Source: Bacillota bacterium | Lineage (GTDB): Bacteria; Bacillota; Bacilli; Paenibacillales; Paenibacillaceae | Direction: 5' to 3' | Assembly: GCA_023460795.1 (NCBI GenBank) | Contig: JAEWPC010000011.1 | Location: 124,001-188,000, forward strand | DNA: 64,000 bases | In this document: in pieces, positions 34,353-43,575 of the stretch | Numbering within the stretch: position 1 is the first letter of the stretch | Layout of the letters: each line of letters begins with the position of its first letter | Made by a program: the position numbers and the translations under genes | The notes under the pieces: generated by a model | What the model saw: the letters and a program-made list of their open reading frames with translations, nothing else | The model's database searches: none | What the model was told of the DNA's origin: nothing

Positions 34353-35183
34353 TTACAAGTCCCGGACGCCTTGTATGATCAGATAAATCGCCATTCCGAG
34401 CAAAGTCGCCTGCAACAGCCAGATTAATTGTTTGCCGCTCATCCGCGAAGCGATGACGGCTCCTAATCGGCCGCCTATGATCGCCCCCGGCATGAGCGCC
34501 GCGAACAGCAGCCAATCGATGTTGCCGTGCCAGGCGTGAACGCCGCTTCCCAATACGGATGACAGCAGGATGACGAACATCGACGTAGCCGTCGCCACAT
34601 GCGGCGGGAACCGGAACAGCAGCACCATCAGCGGCACGAACAACGACCCCCCGCCGATTCCGAACAAGCCGGAGCAAAGCCCGACGCCGCAGCCGATGAT
34701 CAAGGCGAGCGCGATGTTATAGCCGTACGTATGCACCGCGCCGCTGCCGTCGGTGAACGTCCGCTGTACCGACCAATTGACGCGGAGCGGCTTCATCTTC
34801 TGCCTGGCGATCATCAGTCCGAACATGACGAACATGAATATCCCGAAAGACAGCTGGAAGGGACCTTGCTCGATCCCGGTCGTCAGTTGCGCCCCGATCA
34901 TGGCCGATGGCCCGCTTGTCGCGAAGAATATCCAACCTGTGCGAGAGTCCACTTTGCCTTGCTTACGGTACGTATAGGTCGCGGACAGCGCCGTGAAGAT
35001 GAGCACCGCGAGAGACGTGCCTACCGCGATCTGCGTCGTGACGGGATCTCCTACGATCCGCTCTCCGAGCAGGACGAGCACCGGCACCATAATAATGCCG
35101 CCGCCAAGACCGACGATGCTGCCGAAGACGGCGGCGATGATTCCGACGATGAATAAAAACAACAGTCCCATGAGGCTTAACAC
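34353..35183 (-). CDS. TSUP (TauE/SafE) family membrane transporter
   Basis: A 276-residue membrane protein with about eight hydrophobic helices and the two internal family motifs: GSIVGLGGGIIMVPVLVLLG in the N-terminal half and GLCSGLFGIGGGSLFVPLMVLLF in the second. Family members export or import sulfite, sulfoacetate or similar anions, which would fit the two sulfate-type binding proteins nearby, but this link is inference. Confidence 0.9.
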   Translation of the reverse strand: MLSLMGLLFLFIVGIIAAVFGSIVGLGGGIIMVPVLVLLGERIVGDPVTTQIAVGTSLAVLIFTALSATYTYRKQGKVDSRTGWIFFATSGPSAMIGAQLTTGIEQGPFQLSFGIFMFVMFGLMIARQKMKPLRVNWSVQRTFTDGSGAVHTYGYNIALALIIGCGVGLCSGLFGIGGGSLFVPLMVLLFRFPPHVATATSMFVILLSSVLGSGVHAWHGNIDWLLFAALMPGAIIGGRLGAVIASRMSGKQLIWLLQATLLGMAIYLIIQGVRDL

Positions 35184-35277
35184 TCCGATGCAAGTTTCGT
35201 TCGTTTATCCTTAAGCTACCATATAACCTATTGCCCGTAAACGAAACGATGCATACGCCAACGGATCTTTAAGCGAC

Positions 35278-35309
35278 GAAAACCGCCAGGCTGTCGCAGC
35301 TTGGCGGTT
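35278..35309 (-). terminator. fabI terminator
   Basis: AACCGCCAGGCTG / CAGCTTGGCGGTT stem followed on the minus strand by TTTTCG. Confidence 0.78.
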
Positions 35310-35320
35310 TCGATGATGAT

Positions 35321-36100
35321 TTAAATGCCGACCGTATTATAGCCGTTATCCACGTACAGCACTTCGCCCGTGATGCCGCGAGCCCAATGGCTCATTAGGA
35401 ACAGCGCGGTATCGCCGACTTCCGCCGCCTCCGTGTTGCGACGAAGCGGTGCTTTCTCCTCGACTTGCTTGAGGATCGTATTGAAGCCTGCGATACCTTT
35501 GGCAGCGAGCGTGCGGATCGGTCCGGCGGAGATCGCGTTCACGCGAATTTGCTGCGGTCCGAGATCGCTCGCCAAGTAGCGGACGGAAGCTTCGAGGCCT
35601 GCTTTGGCGACGCCCATGACGTTGTAGTTCTTCAGCGAGCGCTGAGCGCCGAGGTAGGTCAGCGTGACGATGCTGCCGCCTTCCGTCATCAACGGATGGA
35701 GACGTTGCGCGACCGCCGTGAGCGAGTATACGCTAATGTCGTGCGCGAGCGCGAACCCTGCGCGGGACGTATCGACGTATTGGCCGTCGAGCTCCTCGGC
35801 TTTCGCGAACGCGATGCAATGGGCAAGCCCGTGAAGGACGCCTACTTCTTCTTTGAGCCGGTGCGCCAGCCCTTCGATGTCTTCGTCGGAGCCGACGTTG
35901 CAGAGCAGCGTCAGCGAATTCGGAATCGTATCGGCAAGCTTGCGCACGCGTTCCTCGACCCGTTCGCTTTCGTATGTAAAGATCAGTCTCGCGCCTTGCG
36001 ACGCAAGCGACTGGGCGATCGCCCAAGCAATGCTTCGTTCGTTGGCGACACCCATAACTACGATATTTTTCCCCTGCAGCAATCCACTCATTCGCTTCAT
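35321..36100 (-). CDS. fabI: Enoyl-ACP reductase FabI
   Basis: A 259-residue short-chain dehydrogenase-type enoyl-ACP reductase, the last step of the fatty acid elongation cycle. The nucleotide site is GVANERSIAWAIAQ. The catalytic pair is Tyr159 and Lys166 (Tyr-x6-Lys in YNVMGVAK), with a further conserved Tyr149 in LTYLGA. GPIRTLAAKGI is the substrate-loop motif. The ATG at 36100 follows GAGGGGG; a second ATG at 36091 is also possible. An in-frame extension to 36208 lacks a ribosome site. Confidence 0.94.
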   Translation of the reverse strand: MKRMSGLLQGKNIVVMGVANERSIAWAIAQSLASQGARLIFTYESERVEERVRKLADTIPNSLTLLCNVGSDEDIEGLAHRLKEEVGVLHGLAHCIAFAKAEELDGQYVDTSRAGFALAHDISVYSLTAVAQRLHPLMTEGGSIVTLTYLGAQRSLKNYNVMGVAKAGLEASVRYLASDLGPQQIRVNAISAGPIRTLAAKGIAGFNTILKQVEEKAPLRRNTEAAEVGDTALFLMSHWARGITGEVLYVDNGYNTVGI

Positions 36101-36235
36101 TTCCCCCTCGCCATGAATAGGGAGCGGCGCTTGGCCGGCCACGATTGGAAGAGACCGAAGCAACGCCCCTGCATTTTCCAACGTAACGTATTTCAGGCGG
36201 GATTGCAACAGTTGTCCCAGGTTTGCTGTAACCGC

Positions 36236-37255
36236 TTAACCGAGCACCTCGATGCTTCCCCCGTCGATAACGCGAATCGGCGCACCTGAGGCTTCCGCGA
36301 GGCTTAGGTCGGCCATTAGCTTCACGAGCGCTTCGTCTTTCTTCTTCGCTTCGATCATGACGTCGATCGCCGCCGTCGAGCCCGCGATCGCGTACAGGAA
36401 TTGCAGCAACGGCTCCGGGTCCACGTAATCCGCGTGTCCGCGGGGGTCCGTCTCGCTCTTCGGGCTCGAGACGTGGATCTTGGGCGGCAGCCAGCTCGGA
36501 TCGCCCATTCGCACCCCGTTACGCGCGTTCCAACCCGACCGCTCCCACGTCCGGAGGATGTCCGGCCACAGCTCGTGCGCTTGCTCGTCCCCGGGGTTCA
36601 CCGCATGATGATGAATGTCGAGCACCATCGGAACTCCCGCCTCTTCGCTGATCCTCAGCGTCTCGAGCGCGGTGAACGTCTTATCGTCATTTTCCACGGT
36701 AATCCGGTGCTTGATACGATCCTCCATCGCGTCAAACTGTCGGATAAACCGCTGTCCCGACGTCGCCTTGTCCCCATAGCTGCCGCCGACATGGATGTTG
36801 CACGTCGCCCGATCGTCGAGACCCATCAACTCCAGCATGCGCACGTGGTAATCGAGTTCGGTGACCGAATTACGGTACACCTGCTCGCGTGGCGTGCTGA
36901 GGACGGTGAAGTGATCGGGATGGAAAGAAACTCGAATGCCGTGTTCGCGCGCGAAAGAACCGACATCCGCGAACCGCTGCGCGAGCGCAGGGTAGGGATC
37001 CCAGTCCTTCAGCTGCTCATGGGTGACCAGCGGGATGATCTTCGAGGTCATCCGGTAAAGCTTAACGCCCATGTAACGGCAATGCTTAAGCAGCTTGAGC
37101 GTGTTGTGCAGGTTCAGCTCGGCGATCTGCACGAGCTTGCGCAAGGCCGCTTCGCGGTCCGCAAGCTTGGAGAACGTCGCCATCGTCATCGTGCGCGAAG
37201 GCGAAGCGTCCTCGAGTTGTACCGACATGGCGACGAATCCGAACCTTACGATCAT
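36236..37255 (-). CDS. uvsE: UV damage endonuclease UvsE
   Basis: A 339-residue TIM-barrel UVDE enzyme that nicks 5' to UV photoproducts in DNA. Family patterns visible are RFGFVAMSVQLEDASPSRTMT at the N-terminus (with the probe Gln/Tyr region), RVSFHPDHFTVLSTPRE, NIHVGGSYGDK, ITVENDDKTF and VLDIHHHAVNPG, which hold the metal-binding His, Glu and Asp residues. The ATG follows GGAGGT. Common in spore formers. It is the gene upstream of fabI on the same strand. Confidence 0.94.
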   Translation of the reverse strand: MIVRFGFVAMSVQLEDASPSRTMTMATFSKLADREAALRKLVQIAELNLHNTLKLLKHCRYMGVKLYRMTSKIIPLVTHEQLKDWDPYPALAQRFADVGSFAREHGIRVSFHPDHFTVLSTPREQVYRNSVTELDYHVRMLELMGLDDRATCNIHVGGSYGDKATSGQRFIRQFDAMEDRIKHRITVENDDKTFTALETLRISEEAGVPMVLDIHHHAVNPGDEQAHELWPDILRTWERSGWNARNGVRMGDPSWLPPKIHVSSPKSETDPRGHADYVDPEPLLQFLYAIAGSTAAIDVMIEAKKKDEALVKLMADLSLAEASGAPIRVIDGGSIEVLG

Positions 37256-37289
37256 GCTGCCATACCTCCAAGCTTAGTCGTCTTCCGTA

Positions 37290-37613
37290 CTAAGCTTGCT
37301 CTTGTTCGCCGAAAAACATTTCATAAGCGAGCGCGGTTTGAATCTTGGACTCTTCCGGCGTCAGCTTCCGGATGAGCTCCATCTCGACCTGCGTTACTTC
37401 TTCGCCCTGGAAGTTCTTCTCGGCGATCGACGCCAGAATGCGCACGATGGCGACCGCCGTATTGTCCGGCGCGTACGCGATCACCTTCTGCCCCGTCGGG
37501 AAAATGCGGTAATGCTTCTTGACCATCTTGCCGCGGCCGTACTCGAGCAACTCGTACAGCTCGCTGTCCGACTTGAATTTGCAGACGGAATTGAATTCGG
37601 TTTGGAAGCCCAT
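37290..37613 (-). CDS. Conserved small protein, possibly DUF2584
   Basis: A 107-residue soluble protein (MGFQTEFNSVCKFK..., YRIFPTGQKVIAYAPDNTAVAIVRI). From memory it resembles the DUF2584 family of bacilli, whose function is unknown; this assignment is tentative. The ATG at 37613 follows GAGGAGG; the longer in-frame extension has no ribosome site and low-quality sequence. It lies 34 bases upstream of uvsE on the same strand. Confidence 0.7.
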   Translation of the reverse strand: MGFQTEFNSVCKFKSDSELYELLEYGRGKMVKKHYRIFPTGQKVIAYAPDNTAVAIVRILASIAEKNFQGEEVTQVEMELIRKLTPEESKIQTALAYEMFFGEQEQA

Positions 37614-38039
37614 GGATCGATCGTCCTCCTCGGTTCGTTGACGTTGTGAGACCATTATAACCCGCGGCGGACGCGGATTGCATCCTGTGCAGCGGAGTTG
37701 TGTAGCTTTGTCTCTCGAGTCGGTTGACGCTGACTGCCGTCTTAACTCGTAGTTGCACGGAGTACAGTTATTCCTGCGAGTCCGTAACTGGCTTAGCTCA
37801 TTTGCTGTACGAATTACAGTTAGATTGGCAAAAGACGAGAATAATTGGCGATATGGCGTTCTTGAGATGCATTTCGTGCAGGTATTCAGAAGAAAAATGG
37901 GGGTTCGTAATTGGTAACCGTACTTGATGCAACTATGGGTGATACGAGTGAAGAGGCCCGAGTGCAAACAACAGTTAAATTAAAGAAAGCCCGGATCGAC
38001 TCCAGGATCGACTCCGGGCTTTCTTCGCAATTGATGATA
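37614..38039. other. Intergenic region before the DUF2584-like gene
   Basis: About 425 bases without a convincing gene. Two similar stretches lie about 50 bases apart (TTGCACGGAGTACAGTTA near 37753 and CTGTACGAATTACAGTTA near 37804). A terminator for the SLH gene is at its right end. Nothing else is recognised. Confidence 0.5.
37983..38025 (-). terminator. Terminator of the SLH protein gene
   Basis: AAGAAAGCCCGGA / TCCGGGCTTTCTT stem enclosing a direct repeat (GATCGACTCC); minus-strand tail TTTAATTTAA. Confidence 0.8.
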
Positions 38040-40877
38040 TTAGCTATTCGTGACGGTAATGACAACATCGACAAGCAGACCGGGAGTATCTTTCAAAGTA
38101 ACCGTCACGGTACACGTTCCCGCCACGCTGCCGCGCGATATCGTAACCTCTCCGTATTCGCCGTTCCAGGTTACCGTCGCGATATCCGTGTTCGAAGACA
38201 CGGCGTTCGCAATTCGCAAAGATTCACTCGAATCCGTCGCAAGCTCGGCATACGGCGACGTGAAAGAGAAGGAAGTCGTCGTACTATCCAAATTAACGGT
38301 AACGTTCTCTTGGGCTACGGGAGGATCGTTAGCATCCGAATAACCGTAGCCGATCTCGTTGCTTTCCCCTTTGCCTGGTTGCGTTCTCGTGAAGTACAGC
38401 ACTCCGCTAACGTCATTCAAAGTCAGATCGCCGATCGTCACGGAAGTTTGACCGCTTGCTACCGTACCCGAGCCTAATAATTCAGAACCCGGACTCGAGT
38501 ACACTTTAATGACGTCTCCCTCGGACAAGCCGGTCACCGTAACCGAATCTTTTTCCGAAGGCGCTCTATTGTAAATCGCGATTTGCGTATGCTCCAGCGG
38601 CGGCGACATCGAGATGGCTACGCTGACCGATTCTCCGTCCCATGCATGCAACCGATAATCGCCAGGCTGCAGACCTGCCGTATCGATCGTAAGCGGATGA
38701 TTCACATCGTCCGATGAAACGTCGATTGCCTTGCCTAGACCATCCGTAACCGCAGCATCATACACCGTCTGAGTGCCGCTCGTCGACTGCGGCACCAGAT
38801 AAACCACTGTGGCGCGATCCACGCTAAAGGTTAAGCCGTCCCCAACGTCGATATGAATCGGAGAGGTCGTCGGGCTTATCATCGTCAGATTGACGCCTTC
38901 GGCAATGGCTGGCGTCATGACATCCGTCGCAAGCACGTTCCCGCTCGTATCTTTCAGAGAGTTGGCCGCGACTTTCAGGATATTGCCGTTCCCCCTGAAC
39001 TCGTTCGCTAATACGACGAATAGCGTTTCGGAGGAGATGTACAACTGGTCGCCGCTTTGAAGAGCATTAAACGTCGCGCCGTTATCCGTAGATAAGCTGA
39101 CTCGCGACTTGAGCTCAGCCATGTCGCTCATATTATTGACGATCGTCTTGTTGAACATCATAAAAATACTCGAGTTATACCCAATGCCATGGGTTCTAAA
39201 GGCTAGCCCGTCTCCATTGGCAGCGAGTATCGTAATCGCAACCGGAGAAGACGTATTCCCCGTTCCATCCGCGGCAACCAATTTCCAGTTACCGATCGGA
39301 AGACCGGTCGTCTGGAACGCGACGGCGTTCCCGGCTGAGGCGGATTGCTTGAACCCGTCGCCATTCTGTACGGCGAGCTCCAAGTAAGTGGTGGACGTGT
39401 GCGCTATAACGCTCTTCACCAGATAGATCGTCCCCGCTTCGTTGCTCGCGGCGTAGACGGCTTGACCAACGGTTAACGTTCTCGGCGAACCCGTAGTCAC
39501 AGTCGGCGGCGTCGTATCCGAAGGAGTACTTGGCGGCGTGACGACGATCGGCGGTTGGACTGCGGCATCCTTCGCGGGTTGGGTTTTCCCGCCGATTTTA
39601 ACCTGTACGTCTTCCTTCACGTTCTCTCCGAGCTTCGCTTGTTCCGGCGCTTTCTCCATTTCAATGCCTTCTGCGTTAATGACCGCCGTGCCGACCTTGC
39701 CTTCGCCCAGAATTCGAGCCGCGGCATTCAAGATCATGTTAAGTACGGCAGCTTCTTTTTGCACCTTTATGGTACTTTCGGAAGCACCTTCGTCAATATT
39801 CAAATCTTCAATGCTGCCGTCGGGGATGTCGACAACAATGCTTTGCGCGAGCACGTTGACGGTCGAATAGGTACCCGACAACCTCACGTAGGAATCCGCC
39901 GGCAGCTTATCGGATAAGCTTACCGTGTTTATGCTTGCGGTATTAGCGGTTTCAATGTTCGCTCCCGATTGAACCGTTATTGTTCCAATCTGCGACTGGC
40001 CTTCCACCGCAATGCGGACATCGCCGGTCTGCTTATCGACGACGATCGTCACCATAGCCGTATTTTTAAAATGTACGCTATTGGCGCCGCCGCCCCGCAC
40101 GAACGTTGTTCCTGCTACTTTCACGTTGTCAACGAATACGTCTCCGTCGCCTACCGCGCTGCCTATCGTCAAGTCACCGTTTATTGATGCGTTTCTCAGC
40201 GAAATACCAGGTGCATTCACAACGATCGATTTCGGATAGTAAGCCTGCCCGTCAGTTGGTCCGATTGTGCCCGGCTTATCGAATGTGATCGCGGATGCCT
40301 TTAAGACCTTATCCAGCAGCGCGACTGCCTCGGCTCTAGTCAGATTCGACTTCGGCTTAAACTTGCCGTTCGCGCCCGAGATCAAACCTTGCTTTTGCAA
40401 AGCCCCAACCGCGCCCAAGCTTGCTGTATCGATTTCTTTGTTATCTAAGAATGATGCGCTTTCTTCGGAAGGCAGCCATAACGCCTTCTGAAGCATGACG
40501 GCCGCTTCTTCTCTCGTTACGGGTTGGTCCGGCAAGAACTCTGCGAGTGAATTGCCGAGATAGCCAGCCGCAACGGCTTTACCGACCTCGCCAGCGAACC
40601 AATCGGTCTTCTTGACGCCCTTGTACGAGAACTCGGCTTGCTCGGCGTACCCGAGCGAGGAATTAATCAATTTGATCCACTCGGACTTTGTTACCGGCGA
40701 ATCCGGCTTGAACGAGCCGTCTTTGTATCCGTTAATTAGTCCTTTGCTTTTCCACGCTGTGATCAGCGGTTCTGCCCAATGTCCCTTTAACTCGCTCCTT
40801 TGACCCGATGCGGATGCAAAACTCGAAAAACAGAAAATAAATGCAAGTACGACTAAACTCCACTTTCTTTTAAACAA
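38040..40877 (-). CDS. SLH-domain surface protein
   Basis: A 945-residue exported protein. The signal peptide (KRKWSLVVLAFIFCFSSFASAS) is followed by three N-terminal SLH domains (about residues 30-200: GHWAEPLITAWKSKGLINGYKDGSF type). A beta-rich region of polymer-forming appearance (about 210-420) comes next, then a Pro/Thr linker and Ig-like/Big-type modules to the C-terminus. The TTG at 40877 has GGAGG 8 bases upstream; the frame reaches 40892, but that would place the start inside the ribosome site. The role is cell-surface, otherwise unknown. It is unlike the FG-GAP protein, which has C-terminal SLH domains. Confidence 0.85.
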   Translation of the reverse strand: MFKRKWSLVVLAFIFCFSSFASASGQRSELKGHWAEPLITAWKSKGLINGYKDGSFKPDSPVTKSEWIKLINSSLGYAEQAEFSYKGVKKTDWFAGEVGKAVAAGYLGNSLAEFLPDQPVTREEAAVMLQKALWLPSEESASFLDNKEIDTASLGAVGALQKQGLISGANGKFKPKSNLTRAEAVALLDKVLKASAITFDKPGTIGPTDGQAYYPKSIVVNAPGISLRNASINGDLTIGSAVGDGDVFVDNVKVAGTTFVRGGGANSVHFKNTAMVTIVVDKQTGDVRIAVEGQSQIGTITVQSGANIETANTASINTVSLSDKLPADSYVRLSGTYSTVNVLAQSIVVDIPDGSIEDLNIDEGASESTIKVQKEAAVLNMILNAAARILGEGKVGTAVINAEGIEMEKAPEQAKLGENVKEDVQVKIGGKTQPAKDAAVQPPIVVTPPSTPSDTTPPTVTTGSPRTLTVGQAVYAASNEAGTIYLVKSVIAHTSTTYLELAVQNGDGFKQSASAGNAVAFQTTGLPIGNWKLVAADGTGNTSSPVAITILAANGDGLAFRTHGIGYNSSIFMMFNKTIVNNMSDMAELKSRVSLSTDNGATFNALQSGDQLYISSETLFVVLANEFRGNGNILKVAANSLKDTSGNVLATDVMTPAIAEGVNLTMISPTTSPIHIDVGDGLTFSVDRATVVYLVPQSTSGTQTVYDAAVTDGLGKAIDVSSDDVNHPLTIDTAGLQPGDYRLHAWDGESVSVAISMSPPLEHTQIAIYNRAPSEKDSVTVTGLSEGDVIKVYSSPGSELLGSGTVASGQTSVTIGDLTLNDVSGVLYFTRTQPGKGESNEIGYGYSDANDPPVAQENVTVNLDSTTTSFSFTSPYAELATDSSESLRIANAVSSNTDIATVTWNGEYGEVTISRGSVAGTCTVTVTLKDTPGLLVDVVITVTNS

Positions 40878-40978
40878 ATCGTGCACCTCCAAATGATTCG
40901 CGTGATGGGCAGGGTAATTTTACCATAACCACTTACAGCCTTCTACGTAATCCGACATTTTTTGACTAATCTTAATAA

Positions 40979-41040
40979 AAAAGAAGACGCAGCCCCCAAG
41001 GTCATCTACATCATGACCATGGGAACTGCCCCTTCTTTAA
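40979..41040 (-). terminator. ddl terminator
   Basis: Long imperfect stem (AAGAAG...GGTCAT with ATGACC...CTTCTT); minus-strand tail TTTTTTATT. Confidence 0.7.
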
Positions 41041-41070
41041 GTAAGCGTATCATTCATTTTCAAATTCCGG

Positions 41071-42231
41071 TTACTCCCCGCCCCCGCCGTACTCGAGCGA
41101 CTGACGCTCTGTGTGGCGCTCGATCGCCAGCCGGATCAATTCGTCCAGCAGCTCGCGATAGGAGAGCCCGGTTTCCTTCCACAACAGCGGGTACATGCTG
41201 AACGGTGTGAAGCCGGGCATCGTGTTCACTTCGTTGATGAACAGCTTCCCGTCGCTGCGGCGCATGAAGAAGTCCGCGCGGCACAGGCCGGAGTTGTCGA
41301 TCGACATGAACGCGCGAATCGCCATCTCGCGGACCGCTTGAGCGGTCTCCGGCGGAATCTCAGCAGGGATGACCATCGCCGATTTGCCGTCGATATACTT
41401 CGCTTTATAATCGTAAAATTCGTTCGAGCTGACGATTTCGCCGACTACGGATGCCCGAGGCTCGTCGTTGCCGAGCACGGCGACTTCGATCTCCCGCGCG
41501 TCGCAGAACTCTTCGACGATGACCTTGCGGTCGTACCGCAACGCTTCTTCGATCGCCGAGATCAACTCGTCGCGGTCGCGCGCCTTCGATACGCCTACGC
41601 TGGAGCCCAGATTAGCCGGTTTAACGAAGCAAGGGTAGCCGAGCTCTTCGATGTTCGAGAGCACCTTCCCCCGGTCTTTGTTCCATGCGTGACGGATGAA
41701 ATGACGATAACCGACTTGCGGCAGCCCCGCCTGCGCGAACATCGTTTTCATCGCGACTTTGTCCATGCCTACGGACGATGACAGAACCCCCGCGCCTACA
41801 TAAGGAAGTCCCGCCATCTCGAACAGCCCTTGTATCGTGCCGTCTTCGCCGAACGTGCCGTGAAGCAACGGGAACATAACGTCGATCGTTTTGCCAGCTC
41901 CGACTTCGCTATCGTCATCGGCGCCGACCACTTCCGTAATCCCCTGCAGCACGGGCAAGAGCGCGTTGGCTCCATCGGCGTCGCTTAAAGCGCCGGTATC
42001 GTCGCCTGCCGCTTCTGCCGCGGAGCTGAACTGCAGCTCAGCCACCGCGGACGGCGGCGCCGCCAGCGTAGGGCCGGATCTCCATTGTCCCTTGGCGGTA
42101 ATATAGAAAGGAATAAGTTCATATTTGTCGTAGTCGAATGCTTTGGATACCGCCAGCGCGGTTAGCAACGACACTTCATGCTCTCCCGAACGTCCTCCGT
42201 ACACGAGACCGACGCGAATTTTGTTCCCCAT
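41071..42231 (-). CDS. ddl: D-alanine--D-alanine ligase
   Basis: ATP-grasp enzyme of 386 residues that makes D-Ala-D-Ala for peptidoglycan. VGLVYGGRSGEHEVSLLTA at the N-terminus, GYPCFVKPANLGSSVGVSK, the EFYDYKAKY loop (Tyr form, typical of D-Ala-D-Ala rather than D-Ala-D-Lac ligases) and EVNTMPGFTPFSMYP are present. An acidic insert near residues 75-110 makes it slightly longer than average. The ATG at 42231 follows GGAGG by 5 bases; the long upstream extension is antisense to the neighbouring gene. Confidence 0.95.
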   Translation of the reverse strand: MGNKIRVGLVYGGRSGEHEVSLLTALAVSKAFDYDKYELIPFYITAKGQWRSGPTLAAPPSAVAELQFSSAAEAAGDDTGALSDADGANALLPVLQGITEVVGADDDSEVGAGKTIDVMFPLLHGTFGEDGTIQGLFEMAGLPYVGAGVLSSSVGMDKVAMKTMFAQAGLPQVGYRHFIRHAWNKDRGKVLSNIEELGYPCFVKPANLGSSVGVSKARDRDELISAIEEALRYDRKVIVEEFCDAREIEVAVLGNDEPRASVVGEIVSSNEFYDYKAKYIDGKSAMVIPAEIPPETAQAVREMAIRAFMSIDNSGLCRADFFMRRSDGKLFINEVNTMPGFTPFSMYPLLWKETGLSYRELLDELIRLAIERHTERQSLEYGGGGE

Positions 42232-42247
42232 AAGGACCTCCGGTTCA

Positions 42248-43345
42248 TCATTCATCAGTAATATGGAAAAAACGGTACTGGGTCCTGTCCGTCCAAGCAT
42301 ACGAATCGCGATAGTCCCAATAACGATGACGGCTGCTGACCGTATTCGCGTTAACGAGGGGCATCCCGTCCGGCGTGAATGCCGTGACGATCGTATTGTG
42401 CTGAAACCGTCCGCTTCCGTCCCAGTCGTAGCAGATAACATCGCCCAACTGAAGCATATCCGGCCTCGGAACGGCCTCCGCCCGCAAGCCGATAGCCCGC
42501 GGTTGCGACAAATGGTGCTGCAGCGCGTGGGCCACCGCCCAGCTATAGCTCCATTGCTCTTGATTTTGATGTCGACCTTTGTACCACCAGCCCGATTCCC
42601 TTCTCCCAGTATAGTCCATCGGCATGCCGCCTGCAAAGATACACTGGGAGACGTAGTTCGTGCAGTTGACCGCGAACTCCTCGTAGGTTTTGTTCGGTTC
42701 GTTCCACCATCTTTCGGCATACGCGACGGCCGATTCCCGCCGGTAAGGCGCCCGCCAAGCCTGCTCGAAGCCGTCTTCCGCGCCGAGGCTTGAACCGGCG
42801 TATACCCGCGACTTGAAGTTATACATCGCATTCGGATTTATATAAGGAAGCGATGGCGCGGCCGTTTTTTTGAACGAGTCCGACGCGTGAGCATGAGCAT
42901 GATCGTGACTTGGCGACGCATCGATAACGAAGTCGACGTCCGGGTGCCATTCAGACGCAAGGGGCTGCACGGCGTACAGTCTCCAGCTCTGCCCCGTCCG
43001 CACGAACTTCACGCGCTCGCGGTCGATCCGCTCCTCTTGCCACGGCTGCCCGTTCTGCTCGAAAGTCCGCACCGCGTGCAAGGCGATGTCCACCACGGCT
43101 TCGGTTTGATTCGCGCGATGGCTTTCGATCCGCGTCCGTATTTCGCTATGAAGCGGTTTGATTCCCGCTCTTCTCTCCCGTATGATCGTCACCCGCATCC
43201 TTTTCGCGAGCCGATCCCGCTGCCCGATGTCGGCGATCTGCTTCAGCACGCCCGAGTCTCGACTCAACGCCGCTTCGTTCATGGCACTCACATAACGGAA
43301 CAACGCATCCTTCCAGTCCGCCGCTCCAGACGCTTGATTCGGCAC
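42248..43345 (-). CDS. Amidase-domain protein (Amidase_6 type)
   Basis: A 365-residue protein. The C-terminal half has the NlpC/P60-like putative amidase domain: Cys228 in NCTNYVSQCIFAGG (active-site candidate) and His316 in RFQHNTIVTAF. The N-terminal 140 residues resemble the small alpha-beta region that precedes this domain in Bacillus homologues. No signal peptide is seen, so a cytoplasmic or spore location is possible. The GTG at 43345 lies 8 bases after GGGAGG. It lies 16 bases before ddl on the same strand. Confidence 0.85.
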   Translation of the reverse strand: MPNQASGAADWKDALFRYVSAMNEAALSRDSGVLKQIADIGQRDRLAKRMRVTIIRERRAGIKPLHSEIRTRIESHRANQTEAVVDIALHAVRTFEQNGQPWQEERIDRERVKFVRTGQSWRLYAVQPLASEWHPDVDFVIDASPSHDHAHAHASDSFKKTAAPSLPYINPNAMYNFKSRVYAGSSLGAEDGFEQAWRAPYRRESAVAYAERWWNEPNKTYEEFAVNCTNYVSQCIFAGGMPMDYTGRRESGWWYKGRHQNQEQWSYSWAVAHALQHHLSQPRAIGLRAEAVPRPDMLQLGDVICYDWDGSGRFQHNTIVTAFTPDGMPLVNANTVSSRHRYWDYRDSYAWTDRTQYRFFHITDE

Positions 43346-43480
43346 CGCTCAATCCCTCCCGGATGAAGACATAGGGGCATCCGTACATTTTATGGCCACA
43401 GGCCCGGTTCAATGCCATTTTCCAAGCGGATGAAAGCCCTCTCCGATGCGGCATGATATAGGAATAGGTATGATAACGTC

Positions 43481-43555
43481 TTTACGGCAAATGCCGAAAA
43501 GAGTATACTTGTCATGTAGAGCAATTTTTGAAATCGTGTTTCACTGTATGAAACA
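43481..43555 (+). promoter_or_regulatory. Promoter and candidate IclR operator of acnA
   Basis: -35 TTTACG (43481-43486), 17-base spacer, -10 TATACT (43504-43509). Downstream lies a perfect inverted repeat TGTTTCA-N5-TGAAACA (43537-43555), just before the ribosome site. The same repeat and the same -35/-10 hexamers occur before the IclR-family gene at 48484. Confidence 0.65.
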
Positions 43556-43575
43556 AAGCTAGGAGGCGCATTGAA

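Noticed and set aside
42232..42831. N-terminal extension of ddl to 42831
   Set aside because: The extra 200 residues have no similarity to the ligase and overlap the amidase-like gene on the same strand in another frame; ATG 42231 has an ideal ribosome site.
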